Of a stretch of 64,000 nt of DNA, positions 35,325 through 47,700 are shown in pieces. The notes beneath the pieces were generated by a model. That model was not told the DNA's origin. It searched no databases and worked only from the letters and a program-made list of their open reading frames with translations. Position numbers and translations under genes: made by a program. The stretch comes from Sordaria brevicollis. Taxonomy: Eukaryota > Ascomycota > Sordariomycetes > Sordariales > Sordariaceae. Each line of letters starts with the position of its first letter. The stretch's first letter is position 1. The stretch lies in assembly GCA_033439795.1 (NCBI GenBank), contig JAUTDP010000013.1, forward strand, positions 496,001 to 560,000, given 5' to 3'.

Positions 35325-36050
35325 ATGGCTGACAACCAAGAGCCAGCGATAACGGAGGACTTCCTCTCCGCCGCCCTCAAGACACGGCTCAATGCCATCC
35401 ACGTAGAAGTAACAGACATGTCGGGCAAGTACATTACTTTACTTTCCACTTTCTGTATCACATACATCGCATATGGCTCCTTCCCGTTCCTTCTTCACAT
35501 GCTTGCACGACATCTTTCCCAGACGCATCTATGGAAGTATGGACAACCTATCATACAACCTGACGTCACCAACCCCAACAAACAATCTGATGATCTGATA
35601 AGATTATCTCTTGGAGCAAACCCATCTTCCTCCTCATCACCATCCTGTCTATCCTCCCTCTTTCCTTTCCAGTTCAGTACCATCTCACCTTCAAGCTCAC
35701 ATCCACTTGCCCCCTCCCATATTCCTGTTCTCCTCTTCCTCCCTTGTAGGCCGTTTACAGCAACAGATTCACTTCTTGGCGATCCTCTGACTAACATGAA
35801 AAAAGGCGGCTGCGGCGCCTCCTTCACCTCCCTCATCGTCTCCCCCGACTTCGTCGGCAAGAACTCTCTCAAGCGACACCGGCTGGTCAACGCGGCCCTC
35901 AAGGAGGAGATTGCGCGGATCCACGCCTGGAGCGCAAAGTGCCAGACGCCCGACGAGTACGCCAAGGAAAAGGCGGCGACAGGCGGGAACGATGGGCCGC
36001 CTATGGACGGGACGAATGCTGAGGGCAAGGTGGAGGGTGTTGCTGAGTGA
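35325..36050 (+). CDS. BolA-family protein (BOL2/Fra2-like)
   Basis: Two exons (35325-35424 and 35806-36050) give 114 residues. The 381-base intron starts GCAAGT rather than GT and ends CTAACATGAAAAAAG. Only this GC-AG intron restores the family sequence EVTDMSG-GCGASFTSLIVS. The BolA fold is complete: HVEVTDMSG, the Cys of GGCGASF, the iron-cluster ligand His in KRHRLVNAAL, and EIARIHAWSAK. The motif set fits the cytosolic BOL2/Fra2 group, which pairs with monothiol glutaredoxins to sense or deliver iron-sulfur clusters. The C-terminal tail (about 25 residues, Gly/Asp-rich) is an extension beyond the domain. Confidence 0.93.
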   Translation: MADNQEPAITEDFLSAALKTRLNAIHVEVTDMSGKYITLLSTFCITYIAYGSFPFLLHMLARHLSQTHLWKYGQPIIQPDVTNPNKQSDDLIRLSLGANPSSSSSPSCLSSLFPFQFSTISPSSSHPLAPSHIPVLLFLPCRPFTATDSLLGDPLTNMKKGGCGASFTSLIVSPDFVGKNSLKRHRLVNAALKEEIARIHAWSAKCQTPDEYAKEKAATGGNDGPPMDGTNAEGKVEGVAE

Positions 36051-36469
36051 CGGAGTGAAAGATGGAATAGGGGAAGAGGGGTGGGCGAAGGATGAGATCT
36101 GATGAATTAGGCTGGGAAGGCAGGGAAAGGAAAGGGAGGCAAGGAAGTAGGGCTCTGGTGGTATGTGCATACCTGAAGGGCATAAACAGCGCGTATTGCT
36201 CAAAGGGTGGCATTATATTGAAGCCTGGTGTTGACTTTTCAAAGCAGGTATGGTGGGCAAAAAAAAAATGAGAAAACGACAGCCAGGTAATCATGGGCAT
36301 GAACCGCATTAGTTGCACAGCATATTATGTGTTGATTTCCATGTTCGACTTTATATCGTAGGGTATCCAGGGCTCGACAAAAAAGAGATGCAAAAAGTTG
36401 GGCAACCCGTGGAAACTGGACACCCATCCAGCCCTTCGACCATCGACCTTTTATTGCGACGGTGACCAG
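36051..36469. other. convergent 3' flanks
   Basis: Non-coding sequence between the BolA gene and the CorA-like gene. Confidence 0.6.
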
Positions 36470-39194
36470 TTACACTTGCTCGGCACCTGCTACGTCCTCT
36501 CCAGCCAAATTCGCTGTGTTCTCCTTATTCCTCCTCCACCAAATGAGCCACCTCCAGCGGTCTTTGCACAACATTGAAGCAACAAACTTTTTGACCAGAC
36601 CCATCATGGTCCATGGTCCCCGTTCACAGATCTCCTGCTGGAGAAGGAGACCATGTCGGGGCTCTACTTTGTTTGTTCCAGACCTGATAGGAAATCCTGC
36701 TGAAGATCCGGATGTCGTCCTCCTGTCTCTGAGCCCGGGCCTCCTTCGGTTACCTCTTCCCTCATCGAACCCTCCATTTCCAGTTGCGGTGCACGAACGG
36801 TCCTTCGATCCGCTATACTCACCAGCGGTCTGCCATGGACTCCTTGGTGGCTCTCTACCAAACAATTTCCTGGAATACCTTTCAACCCAGTTCCCCAATT
36901 TCTTGGTCATGTTCATGCCCCAGCGGGTCTGGAGGACAAAGATGACCATGAAAAAGGGGACGCATACAGCTATGAGGGTAACGGGGAAGCGCCAGTCGTC
37001 GACCGATATCTCGAGAGTGGTGATACCAAAAACGGACTTGAGTTTCGTTAGACAGGCTCTCTTCAACTGTGGGGGATGTCAAGTTGGGTGCAATGACAGG
37101 TGTGACTCCCAAATATAAGTGATGGTCGGGCAAAAAGTATGCATATGGTCGCAAGTGCATCAAGAAATGACGACCTGCTCTTCGGTCGAGAAGGTTGGAG
37201 GGTATATGCGTAACTGAAAGAAAATGCGGAAAGAGAAATTTGACTCACAGTAACAAATGTCAGAGGCAGAAAGAGCATCGACACCACAGTAAGGATCTTG
37301 ATGTTGTCCCCCTGCTCAATAGCCCTTCGGGATTCCTTGACGCTGCTCCCACTGAAGAGCTGTTCCCTCAGTAATGAGATCTCATTTCGCGTTTTCTCAT
37401 TCTTCTTTCGCACAGTTTCCAGATTACTGACTTCTCTATCCAGCTCATGTCTGAGGACGCTCATACATTTAGCATAATCCGCTGCATCGGACATGTCCAG
37501 GCTGGGGCGAGCCCAAATCCTCTCACTCTTGCCATCCCAGAACTCTGGGGTAAATGTCTCCTTGTAGGCTGACACCATCGAGTCGATCCCTACATTAATC
37601 ACACCGAGCGTGTTATATGCCCAGAAGTATTTCCGTGAGTAAGAGAAGTTTTCGTCTTCAAAGAGCAGGCCGTCTCGAAGCCCAGCATCAAATATGAATC
37701 TGCTCTGTAATCAATGGGTTAGTGGATGCTCTTCATCGGTCAACTGCTAAAACCCTTACTGGCGGTGTAATCAACTTCGTCACCGCGTCGTTGATCTGAC
37801 TGTATCTTGTAACAGCATCATGGTACTCCATCGCCAGGCTATCCAAAAATGCAAATGGACCATTGCAGAACGGCCGTTTTGAGCCTCCCTCGCTTCTCAT
37901 CGTGTGCTCGTCGTCTGGGAAACATTGAATACTGAGGAGGTGCCATGGTGCCGACATATCAAAAATCACATGTTCTTTGGTGTCTCTTTTTTTCACCCTT
38001 GCCCGATACCTTTTGACAGGATCGCCACCGAGTGATAGTGCCAATATAGAGCTGCACTCTGCGATTTGGACATGGTCGTGCCATTTCTGGTCAGGTGGGT
38101 GGCGGTCCCAACGTTGCCAGGGTGCCGGGTTGCACTTGTCCTCGTTGACAAGAGTATAGTACTTGAAGACGAAGAAGAATGATCTTTGCCTTAGAAGGTG
38201 TGATTCCGTACTTCGATCCATGTAAGCCTGTAATGGTGCGTGTTGTTAGCATCCGTGAAATAACAGGATAGTCGCGGCACAAACTTTGGTTTTCCCGTCA
38301 TGTCCATCTTTAGGTGGTATGAGGTGTTTTAATAGTTCGTCCATGTCAAAGTGTTTTTGCATGGTCAAGTGAGCGGCCCCGAGTACCATTGGAGGCACTT
38401 CTTGGAGAATACTTGGAGGCCATTAATACTTGCACTCCCGCAGTGATAAGGTACACTCACGTTATTCTTCCGACCGCCTTCCCATTTTTGTTGACCTTTT
38501 TGAGTGTATCCCAGACGGTCCCGACGCTGAGGGCTTCTTGGGAGTCGTCCCCGTTCTCTGTGTGCTTAGGCTCGGGAATGCATTGTTGCTCACCACACCC
38601 GGGTATCTCATACACCTCATAAGTGGCATTTCTGTAGCTGCTGTCGTCTTTTGCTTTCCATGGCTCCAGAGATTGACCAGGATTGATAGTATACCCGTCT
38701 TCGTGCCGAACCTTGAGGAAGTTCTTTAGTGTCCAGTCGGTGCCATTGAGTGATGCCAGATGGGTTTTCAAATCTTGCTCCGTGAATGACTCTTGTTCAA
38801 TTGGTCTCGTCGCGCAAAGAGAGTGACTCGGCGTGTCATCACCATCGTAGTCGGTCATTGAGGGCGCTTGGGATGCTCTGTCGTTGAAAGTCGCGTCGGT
38901 AGGAAAGTGAAAGGGCCTCGAGATATGTAAATCGTTCGCTTGGCGCTAACAACGGCTGGAACCAAAGGTATACCAAGAGAGACTGTCGTGGGAGAAGGCC
39001 GAGCCTCTAGGTGGCGTAGGTGGACGGCTTTCGCGGCTGCGTGAGCGGTCAATACCGCTGCGTCGTGGGAAGGAAGGTGGGGAGTTGTTCTTGAGGATGA
39101 GCTCATGAAGGAGCCGAAGGTTGGCGATATATAACTCGTGGTGTTGCTCCATGGCTTTGAGCAGTTCGTCAGGATTGTGGTAGGAAGGTTTCAT
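36470..39194 (-). CDS. CorA-like membrane protein
   Basis: Six exons (39194-38974, 38916-38461, 38411-38285, 38227-37760, 37704-37249, 37036-36470) join in phase to 764 residues. The N-terminal 100 residues are Ser/Arg/Pro-rich. A long soluble domain follows, ending in a coiled-coil (about 520-570, RHELDREVSNLETVRKKNEK). Two closely spaced membrane helices come next: ILTVVSMLFLPLTFVT-SVFGI and FPVTLIAVCVPFFMVIFVL. This layout is that of CorA Mg2+ channels. The loop has SVFGITTLE in place of the signature GMN, as in many fungal CorA-like proteins of unknown activity. A basic tail of about 120 residues faces the other way. The first intron (57 bases, GTATAC donor) is the least certain; it removes an in-frame TAG. 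Confidence 0.82.
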
Positions 39195-40045
39195 AATGAG
39201 TGTGCAAATGACAAAGAAATGAACCAGGGGAGTTTCAACGAGAGATAGATGGAGACGAGGATCGGTCGGGCCAACCATGCTCCTAAAAGTTCGTCCTTTT
39301 TGACACGGATACCTATCACCGAACCAAGGTGAACATTCGCATCTGTGTATTGTTTCTTAGGGTGGCGACAAAGATCTGGCAGAATAATGTGGGATGTCAC
39401 AAATTGATGAAGAAAAAAAGAGACGGGAGATTGATTAATAGGCTGTGGTAGCGAGGTTGAGCCGAGGAGCATGTGTAGCCAGATCTTTAGGAACAGAGGA
39501 TAAGGAGGCTGGAGAGATTGTGGTTCTAGAACTTTTGTCAATGAAAGGATGAGAAATCTGTATCTCAGCTTCAGGGGCACTCTCCCAGGTGAGAAGTGAC
39601 AAATGACTGGAAGTGACAAGCACAAACCTTTTTCTGAGCTAGCAAGTACACTCTGGTTCGGCGGTTCCTACTTGACTGAAAGATCTTGATAGCATTCACG
39701 AGGAAGGAGGCAACAGCTTTCGCGTAGTGTAGATCTTGCAGCGAAGATGTCTCGGTGTTGCATTCCCGCTTTTCTAACCAGCATGCGGGTGGCCACTACC
39801 ACAAATTCTCGAGAAAAATAGCATCGCCTGATGCTGGGTGAACATGGCCTTCCCTTTCTCGCTCTGATCAACTGAACAGCTCCCTCGTCAGCAAACCCAA
39901 CGGAACTTTCCTGTTTTCCCTTGCCGACCGTCGTATCATGATGACTACATATTAATTGACTCCGCACTACTATGTATTTTGAAGGTAAACATGCTCTCAA
40001 CCTCCCGCTCGCTCGTTCGATCCTCATACCGATCAAAGTTTTGCC
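39195..40045. other. intergenic region
   Basis: Upstream region of the CorA-like gene and 3' flank of the GGA gene. No supported gene is seen in its 850 bases. Confidence 0.5.
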
Positions 40046-42182
40046 CTATGCGACGCTGAACTCGGGGATCTCACCCATCTCGGCCTTTGCCTCCGCCCCG
40101 ACCTTGTATGATACCCTCCACCTGAGCTTGACGCTCTCTACCTTCTTGGTCTTGTCCGCGGTATACCAGACATTGACCGACTGTGTAATGCCCCGGCTCT
40201 GCTTAGGGCTAAGCGTGCGTCCTGTCTGAGGCTGGAGCTGCAATTCGTATCCCTGGATATAACGGTCAGCATCTTGGCCACTGCATCATCGCTTGGCCGC
40301 TCATGGACGCGACAGCGGGGGAGAGAGCTTACCTTGGTGACAGCCAACTGGAAGTGCACCTCCGTGATCGGTTGCGCTGTGTTGTTGCTGAAAGCAAATT
40401 GAATAGATATGGCCGGAGACGGGCCATTCGCCAGGGACCTGACAGCGACCATGTCGACCTTGAGGGCAGTATTGGAGACAACCGCCCGGTGCTCCTTAGG
40501 CTGGGCAGGTGCCGCCTCAGGGGGGAGTGCAGAGGAAAAGGACCACTCGTCATCGTCGTTACTGGCAGCAGCTGGTGCGGGTGCTGGGGCTGGCGCAGGA
40601 GTAGAGGAAGAGGACAGAGAAGCGAGAGCAGCAAAAGGATCGTTGGGTGCTTGGGACGCAGCAGCCGGCGCGGCAAAGGCGGATGTCGTGTATGCGGGAG
40701 GTTTAGGAGTGCTGGATTGAGAAGCAGCTGGTGATGCGAATGAGTTAAAGTTGTTGAAAGATGATGGGCCAGGTTGAGGAGATGGGCCTCTTGCGGTGCT
40801 GTTTTGGGTAGTGGACGAGAGCAATGCCGGTCCAGGAATGTCTGTCATGAGTGTTAGTGCCGTCCTCTTCATGAATCTGTACGTATAGCAACGAGTGACA
40901 TACTAGTATTGGCACCAAACCCAAGCGCGATACCGCCTCCTTGACCATACGAGCTGGTCTCGCCCAGAGACAGACCGAGCAGGTCGTTTTCGAGACTGTT
41001 TCCGCCTTGAGGTGCCGGCTGGCTGGCCGAGTCTCCTCCGCTCGGCTCAGCATCAAAATCAATGAGTGACAACTCTTGCGCCGCACTCTTACCACCACCA
41101 CTGCCGTTGCTCGTAGCTGGCGCGCCAGTTGACAATGCCTTGGCACCTTCTATGTCGCCCTTCTTCAGCAACCTATATCTCTCCACGGTTCGGTGTATGC
41201 TGTCGTTGATTTCGAGAAGCTTTGCGACCGCTTCATGGTCGTCCGATTCTTCTTCGCACATCTTTTGGATTTTTGGTTGGGCGCTAGACAGGGCGGCTGC
41301 CAGCTCAGAGAACACATCGCCGTCCACAATCTTGTCACCAGGTTTGAAGGCTTCTAACCTTTCCTCAAGGAGTCTGGCTTTCTGTTGGATTTTGGCCACA
41401 TCCTCGGCGGCCTTGGCGCGGTAATCAACCTTGGATCTCGTGTCGTAACCAGCCATAATCTTCATAAGTCGGTTAGCCTCCTGAAGGTCCTCGGGAGTAC
41501 CTCGACGGATAAGCTCCTGCAGCTTAGCAGACTGCGCCTCGCGTTCCTCCTCTTCCATCTCCTCAACGGATTTGAGGTTCTGTAACATTAAGGTTAGATA
41601 AGTTTTTGCTACCTTGGTTTTGAACGGAGCACTTACGTCGCTCGGGTTAAGTACAGCCGCATCCTCTCTTCTGACTTCCGGGAAGGTGTACCCCTTGTAG
41701 CTCAGCAAGCGGTGCATATCCCTGATGAAACCTAGATCCTCCTTGTACCTGCTCGTCTCGCAAATCGTACAGCGCCATTCCTCAATGGCCTCGAGGATCT
41801 TGAGCTGGACACGGGTCGGGCGGATTGGGGGCCGCTCGGGAAAGCGGCGTACCAGCTCATTGAGAAACTCCTTCGTGCTGATCTGTAGATGGAAGGGGTA
41901 GCCGCAGTTCTTGACACAGATGTCGAGCAGGTTAAGGGCGAGCAAGGAGACGTTAGGGTTGCGGTTGTTGATGTAGTTGACAATGGCCACGGCGGCCTCT
42001 CGAGGGGCAGAACCCTTTTTGGAATTGATCAAGTCGGCAATCTCGAGGTTCAGCGCCAAGTTGGGCTCGTAGTTGTCAGGACTGCAGGCGGCCGTGATGA
42101 AGCGCTGGAGTTGTGACGGCGCCGGACGACCCATCTCGGCCCATCGGTCGCGCGTAGCGTAGCGGGCAGAGGCCGCCTCCAT
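40046..42182 (-). CDS. GGA-family clathrin adaptor
   Basis: Four exons (42182-41637, 41579-40904, 40841-40333, 40252-40046) give 645 residues. The VHS domain spans about residues 20-155 (LQRFITAACSPDNYEPNLALNLEIADLINS). The GAT domain follows (about 185-300, RKA-type three-helix bundle that binds Arf-GTP). A Ser/Pro/Ala-rich hinge contains clathrin-box-like segments such as SLIDFD and NDLLGLSLGE. The C-terminal gamma-ear domain starts near 525 (LKVDMVAVRSLANGPSPAISIQFAF) and runs to the end. GGA proteins sort cargo at the trans-Golgi for transport to endosomes. All domain types and their order are intact. The first intron is a multiple of three and could be retained without frame loss. Confidence 0.96.
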
Positions 42183-43102
42183 GTTGCCGGCGTTCTCGGG
42201 GAGTCTTGTTCGTGGTGTGTTGGCTAAGTGAGAAGAGTGACGATTCTGAAGAGACGGAGGAGGTATTGGGGCCAGATTGCGTAGCTTGGCGGGAATCCCG
42301 TCTCGTTGTATTCAGGTATCCAAGCCGCGGTCGGTCAAGCTCTATGGTAGAGGTGTTGCTTGTATGCTGAGCAGGTAGGGAGTGAAGCCGTGTTCCGGTA
42401 CAGCCGTTGGGATTGGCGTCTAGTAGATACCGCAACAAGAGTGGTGTGTTGAAGTTCAGACCGAAATATAAGATTACGAAAAATATGGCATAGACACGAA
42501 GAGGTAGGTTCGATCCGAACTTCTGGACAACAATGACGGAAATGGACCGGATCGCTGGCTGTTGGAAGAACTGAAGGACGGGAGGCCTACCTACCGCAGC
42601 GCCAGCCTGCTGCCGTGCCAGGGGAGCTTGTATCGTGGACCCCTCTCAGCGCTCTCGACGGGTTGGGCCTGTTGCCTGCCGTTGGGGCGCAAGGGAAAGT
42701 GGAGGTAGACTCTATATGCATAGTTGCATAATACTGCTCATTCGATCCCTACTTGCCCAGCGCCTTGATGTGCCGGAGAAAGTGTCGTAGCAATCGGTGA
42801 GTTGAATAAACCCGGGAGTATGCCAATCACTCCGCAGCAGACCCCACCAGCTCACCTGCAGCGACCCCAAATTCGATGTCGTCAAAGATCTTCAAACTGC
42901 ACTGATAACTTTTTCGCCATCTCTGCCGCTTCGACCTTGCAACACAACACGCGACGCACGCATCCACGACCTTCGACAGAAACAAGGCAGTGTCCGTGCC
43001 AAATCTGTCAATCGCGACAAAGTCCCTGCAAGACAAGCTATCTCCGGCATCAACGACACATACGAAACCTACCTACAATCTTCGTAGCTCATCGCCATCA
43101 CC
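42183..43102. other. divergent promoter region
   Basis: Non-coding region of 0.9 kb between the GGA gene (-) and the TSR3 gene (+). A GGTTCGATCC at 42508 resembles a tRNA B box but has no matching A box or stems. Confidence 0.55.
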
Positions 43103-44374
43103 ATGGTCCGTCACAAGAAAGACGGCTTCTCCTCTCGCGGCGGCAAAGGCGGTCACGGCCGACACCCGCCCCGCAACCACCCGCGCGCCGGCAAAGCTCC
43201 CGCCCAGGACGGCAACAACAGCGGCGGCGAAGACACCACGGCCAACCCTCACGACCCCTCGACCTCCTCGCGCCCCTACCGCCCTCCCTTCAAGGCCGCC
43301 TGCTGGGACCTCGGCCACTGCGACCCGAAGCGGTGCTCGGGCAAGAAGCTGATGAAGCTGGGGCTGATGCGCGAGCTGCACATGGGCCAGCGGCACTCGG
43401 GCGTCATCATCACGCCCAACGGCAAGAGGGTGGTCTCGCCCGCCGACAAGGAGCTGCTGGAGCAGTACGGCGCCGCCGTCGTGGAGTGCTCGTGGGCGCG
43501 CACCAAGGAGGTGGACTGGAGGCGCGTGGGCGGCAAGTGCGAGCGCTTGCTGCCGTACCTGGTGGCGGCCAACACGGTCAACTACGGCAAACCTTTCAGG
43601 CTGAACTGCGTGGAGGCGCTGGCGGCGGCGTTTGCGATTTGCGGTCATTTGGAGTGGGCGCAGGAGATTCTGGCGCCGTTCTCGTATGGAAAGGCGTTCT
43701 TGGATATCAACTCGAAGCTGTTCAAGATTTACTCGGCATGCAAGGATGAGGATGAGGTTAAGAAGGCCGAGGAGGCGTGGAGGGAGAGGCTGGAGAAGGA
43801 GTATACCGAGAGCAGAGAGGGCGAGTCGGACGATATCTGGACGACTGGAAACACAAATCGGAGACCGGCTATGGATGATTCAGACGAGGACGAGGACGAC
43901 GATGAGGATGAGGAAGACGATAGCGGTGAGGAAGCCGGAAGTGACGACGACAATGACAGCATAGACGGTATCTACCTCGGCACCAAACCACCGCCCAAAC
44001 AGAAACAACCCGCGATGCCAGAATCAGAGGAAGAGGATAAGGACCCTTTTGCGATATCTGATGATAGCGATGACGAGGCTGAGATGGAGGCCATCCGGCG
44101 CAAGATTCTCGCATCCAAATCCTTCGCCAACCCCGAACCGCCAAAGAAGACGGTCGAGACGATTGCGAAGCCCCAAGGACAGTACAAACCCGATTCCGAT
44201 GCCGAGCCGGACTCGGACAACGGGGAGGAGGATGACGAGTTCGACAACATTATTGCGGCTACACCTGTTACAGACAGGATAGGACTGCAGAAGCTGGAGA
44301 AGGAGCGGTCACGCCATACATTGACAGGCACGTTTTCGGCTGCATCTATATCTGCGCCCAGAGGAGGAAGATAG
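43103..44374 (+). CDS. tsr3: TSR3, 18S rRNA aminocarboxypropyltransferase
   Basis: A single exon encodes 423 residues. The enzyme transfers the 3-amino-3-carboxypropyl group from S-adenosylmethionine to the hypermodified pseudouridine of 18S rRNA, a late cytoplasmic step in small-subunit maturation. The signature is strong: AACWDLGHCDPKRCSGKKL (N-terminal RLI-like domain), then VECSWARTKEVDW, LLPYLVAANTVNYGKPFRLNCVEALAAA and FSYGKAFLDINSKLFKIYSAC. The core ends near residue 245. The remaining 175 residues are highly acidic and disordered, longer than in yeast. The first 50 residues are Gly/His/Arg-rich. Confidence 0.96.
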   Translation: MVRHKKDGFSSRGGKGGHGRHPPRNHPRAGKAPAQDGNNSGGEDTTANPHDPSTSSRPYRPPFKAACWDLGHCDPKRCSGKKLMKLGLMRELHMGQRHSGVIITPNGKRVVSPADKELLEQYGAAVVECSWARTKEVDWRRVGGKCERLLPYLVAANTVNYGKPFRLNCVEALAAAFAICGHLEWAQEILAPFSYGKAFLDINSKLFKIYSACKDEDEVKKAEEAWRERLEKEYTESREGESDDIWTTGNTNRRPAMDDSDEDEDDDEDEEDDSGEEAGSDDDNDSIDGIYLGTKPPPKQKQPAMPESEEEDKDPFAISDDSDDEAEMEAIRRKILASKSFANPEPPKKTVETIAKPQGQYKPDSDAEPDSDNGEEDDEFDNIIAATPVTDRIGLQKLEKERSRHTLTGTFSAASISAPRGGR

Positions 44375-44706
44375 ACGTTGTTGGATTGAAAAGATGAACA
44401 AGTTGACTAGAGACTCTACTTGAAAGTAAAGAAAGGGTCAAAATGAAAATAACTTGACCATGGTTCATTTGCCATCAAGTTTGATGAAATTGATACATGC
44501 ACTACCACGTTTGGTGTACCTCTATCCTGTTTATATATCCGTCCTTAACTGCTGATATATGTAGCCAAATCTAGTTCCCACAAGTATCCGATTTTGTCTT
44601 CTCTCCTTAATACCGATACCCCTTTTCGGAATTTATAACCCCATGTATTTATACAGTTCGAGCAGTATGTTGTTACAACGGGACCGTGTGTCTTTCACAG
44701 GCCCTT
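44375..44706. other. convergent 3' flanks
   Basis: About 330 non-coding bases between the TSR3 and mitochondrial IF2 genes. Confidence 0.6.
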
Positions 44707-47700
44707 TCACAGGTATCTCTTTTCCTTGATCTCCTCCACCACCTGGATAAAATCGCCCTCCTGGATGTCATCAAAGTCGTCAGAGAACTCGAGACCGCAC
44801 TCGGTACCCTTGCGCATCTCCGTGACTTCCTTCTTGCCGTGCTTGACTGAGCTGATGGTACCTGTTTTTGGAGTTGTTGGTTAGCAAAATTGACACAGTC
44901 AACAGAACGGGATATAGAAAAAGACCAAACTCACCATCGAAAATAACCTCTCCCTTCCTCTGCAACCTGACCCTGCCGTTCCTCATCACCTGTCCGTTCC
45001 TGACCTTGACACCCGCAATGTTCTTATACTGCCGTCCCTTGATATTAATGGCAAACACCTGCGCCACCTCGGCCTCGCCCAACACCTTGAACGAGATGGT
45101 CGGCGCCAGGTTCTCGCTGAGCACCTGCCGCACCTCCTCCGTCAGGTTGTAGATGATGTTGTGGTCCAGGATCCTGACCTTGTTGTCGATCGCCATGCGT
45201 TTGATGTGGCCCGCGATCGGGTTGTTGAAGTTGATTATCGTGCTGCCCGAGATGGCGGCGTGCTCGACGTCCGACTCGGTGATCTGTCCCGGCGAAGACA
45301 GCAGCACGCGCGGGCGCACCTCGTTGTTGCCGATCTCGAGGATCGAAGCGGTCACGGCCTCGACTGAGCCGTGCACGTCGCCCTTGACCGTGAAGTTGAT
45401 CATCTTGGGTCCGTCCGGCTTCTCCTCCGCCTCCTCGGCATTCTTCTCGGCTTCTTCAGCTGCAAGACGTTCGAGCTCGCGCTCACGCTTGAGCCTCTCC
45501 ATCTCCGTGATCTGCTCCATAGCCTCCTCGCGCTCCTTCTGCTCGATGCGGTAGTGTACTGCGCTCTTGGCCTTGTCTTCTGTTGGCGCCTGGAGAACCA
45601 TGTCACCAGCCTCGGGTGGCTCCTTCCAACCGAGAATCTCAACGGCCGTTCCAGGAGGGGCCTCCTCAACCTCGACGCCGGCTTCGTTGCGCAGACTACG
45701 CACCTTGGCAAAGACACGACCGGCAACGATGAAGTCGCCGGGACGCAATGTACCGCGCTTGACGAGCACAGTAGCCACACGGCCGATAGGCTTGATACTG
45801 GACTCGAGAACCCATCCCTCAGCCATGCCGTCGGGCTCGGCGCGGATGTCGAGCATCTCAGACAGGAGAAGAATGTTGTCCTCGAGATCATCCATACCCT
45901 GGCCAGTCTTGCCACTGACACAGACAACCTGGACATCGCCGCCATAGTCCTCAATCTCGACGCCGTTCGCGGCCAAGTCGGACTTGACGCGCTCAACATT
46001 GGCCTGATCCTTGTCGATCTTGTTGATAGCCACAATCATGGGCACCTTAGCGGAGCGGGCATGCTTGATGGCCTCAATGGTCTGCGGCTTGACACTGTCG
46101 TCGGCTGCAACCACAAGAATGACAATGTCGGTGACGTTGGCACCACGCTGTCTCATGGACAGGAAAGCAGCGTGACCGGGGGTATCCAGGAAGGTAATCT
46201 GCTTACCCGAGGACATCTGTACGGAGAAGGCACCAATGTGCTGGGTAATACCACCGTGTTCACCAGCTGCGATAGAAGACTTGCGCAGGAAATCGAGCAA
46301 GGTAGTCTTACCGTGATCGACGTGGCCCATGATAGTGACAACCGGCGGGCGCAATGGTACGCTAGAGGGGTCCTCAGGAGGAGGGCGCGGCCTCAAGTCC
46401 TCGTCCTCGCCGGCATCGACAGTTGGCTCGAAACCGTACTCCTGGGCTACCAAGGCGGCCGTCTCGCCGGTCATAATACTATCCTTGGCAATCTCTTCAA
46501 ACCCAAGTTCTCCCAACTGGGAGATGAACAGCTCCAACTTCACTCCAAGAGCCGTGGCAAGGTTGGCAACGCTGATGAACTCGGGAAGGAGAATAGGAAT
46601 GGGGCCAGTCTCCTCATACTGGAGCCGCTGCTTCTCTGCCTTTCTTGCCAATCTTTCACGGCGCTTGGACTGATATGCCAAGTCGTCGAAATCTTCATCT
46701 TCGTTATAGACGCGCCGCCTCGCCTTCTTAGGCTTCTTTTCTTCCTTGGCATATCGCGAAGGAATGGGTTTCTCCTCCAATGCAACCCTGTTGCCTCTTG
46801 TTTGCCTGTCATCGTCCCTGCGCCTGGGCTTCTCGAAACCCTGCTGCTCCGGCTGCTGTTGTCTTTCCTTCCCTTCAGACTTCTTTTCTTTGTAGTCGTC
46901 AGCCCACTCCCAATCATCTGACATCTGCTTCTTGAACGCCTCAGTAGCCTCCTGATTGCCCTCCGAAGCTTCCCCGGACTGTTCTCGAGGCGCTGGCCGT
47001 GGTGCGTATCGATCTCCAGCCTGCCTCCAAAAGTCGCGATTGTCTCGTCTTTCACCCTGATCACGGGGAGGAGACTTGACAAATTCGTTGTTACCGGTCA
47101 ACTGTGTGTCTGTGCGCCGGCTGAGCGATCCCCATGGCTCTTCAGTTTGACGGTCAGCATCGGATGTAGGTGCAAACTTGGATGCAATTGACCGGTAAAC
47201 GTCACGAGATGACTGTCTAGGCTGTGGCGGTGTTGGAGGAGGAGGTTGAGTGGCAAATATTTCATCCCAGGCGTCTGTCTGGTCTGCGCGGCGCTCCTCT
47301 TCCTGGGCGTTCTGCAGGTCATGCTTTAGGGAATCTGTCTGTTGGTGTCGCCTCAGATCCTTGACTGAAGTCTGAATATCGGGGGAGAAGAGTCCATCAG
47401 CAAGACTGCCCAGATTCGTGGTGGGAGCCTGAGCTTGGTTCTCAGCATGTCTCTTTTGTAACCGGTCCCTTGCTGCCTTCTCATGGGGAAGAAGTTGTTC
47501 TGTCCGGGGCGCACCGGCTGCTTGGGTAGAGGCCGACGAGGTACCCCAGCTGCTTTTTCCCCATCCTCCATCGGCTGGTTTAGAAGGTTTGATGGGTTTG
47601 ATAGGTTTCCTGCTGGCGGATTCGAGAGCCTCCCAGCCGCTCTTGCTCTGGGAGCCGTCCACTTGCCCGCTAGGTTCGCGGGTTGAGTCCTGCTTTGGTG

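Noticed and set aside
38940..38990. Premature stop (TAG) in the CorA-like gene suggesting a pseudogene.
   Set aside because: A 57-base intron with GTATAC donor and CTCGAG acceptor removes the stop and keeps the frame into the next exon, and the remaining five exons are intact.
42490..42560. Possible tRNA because of GGTTCGATCC.
   Set aside because: No A box, acceptor stem or Pol III terminator is found at suitable distance.
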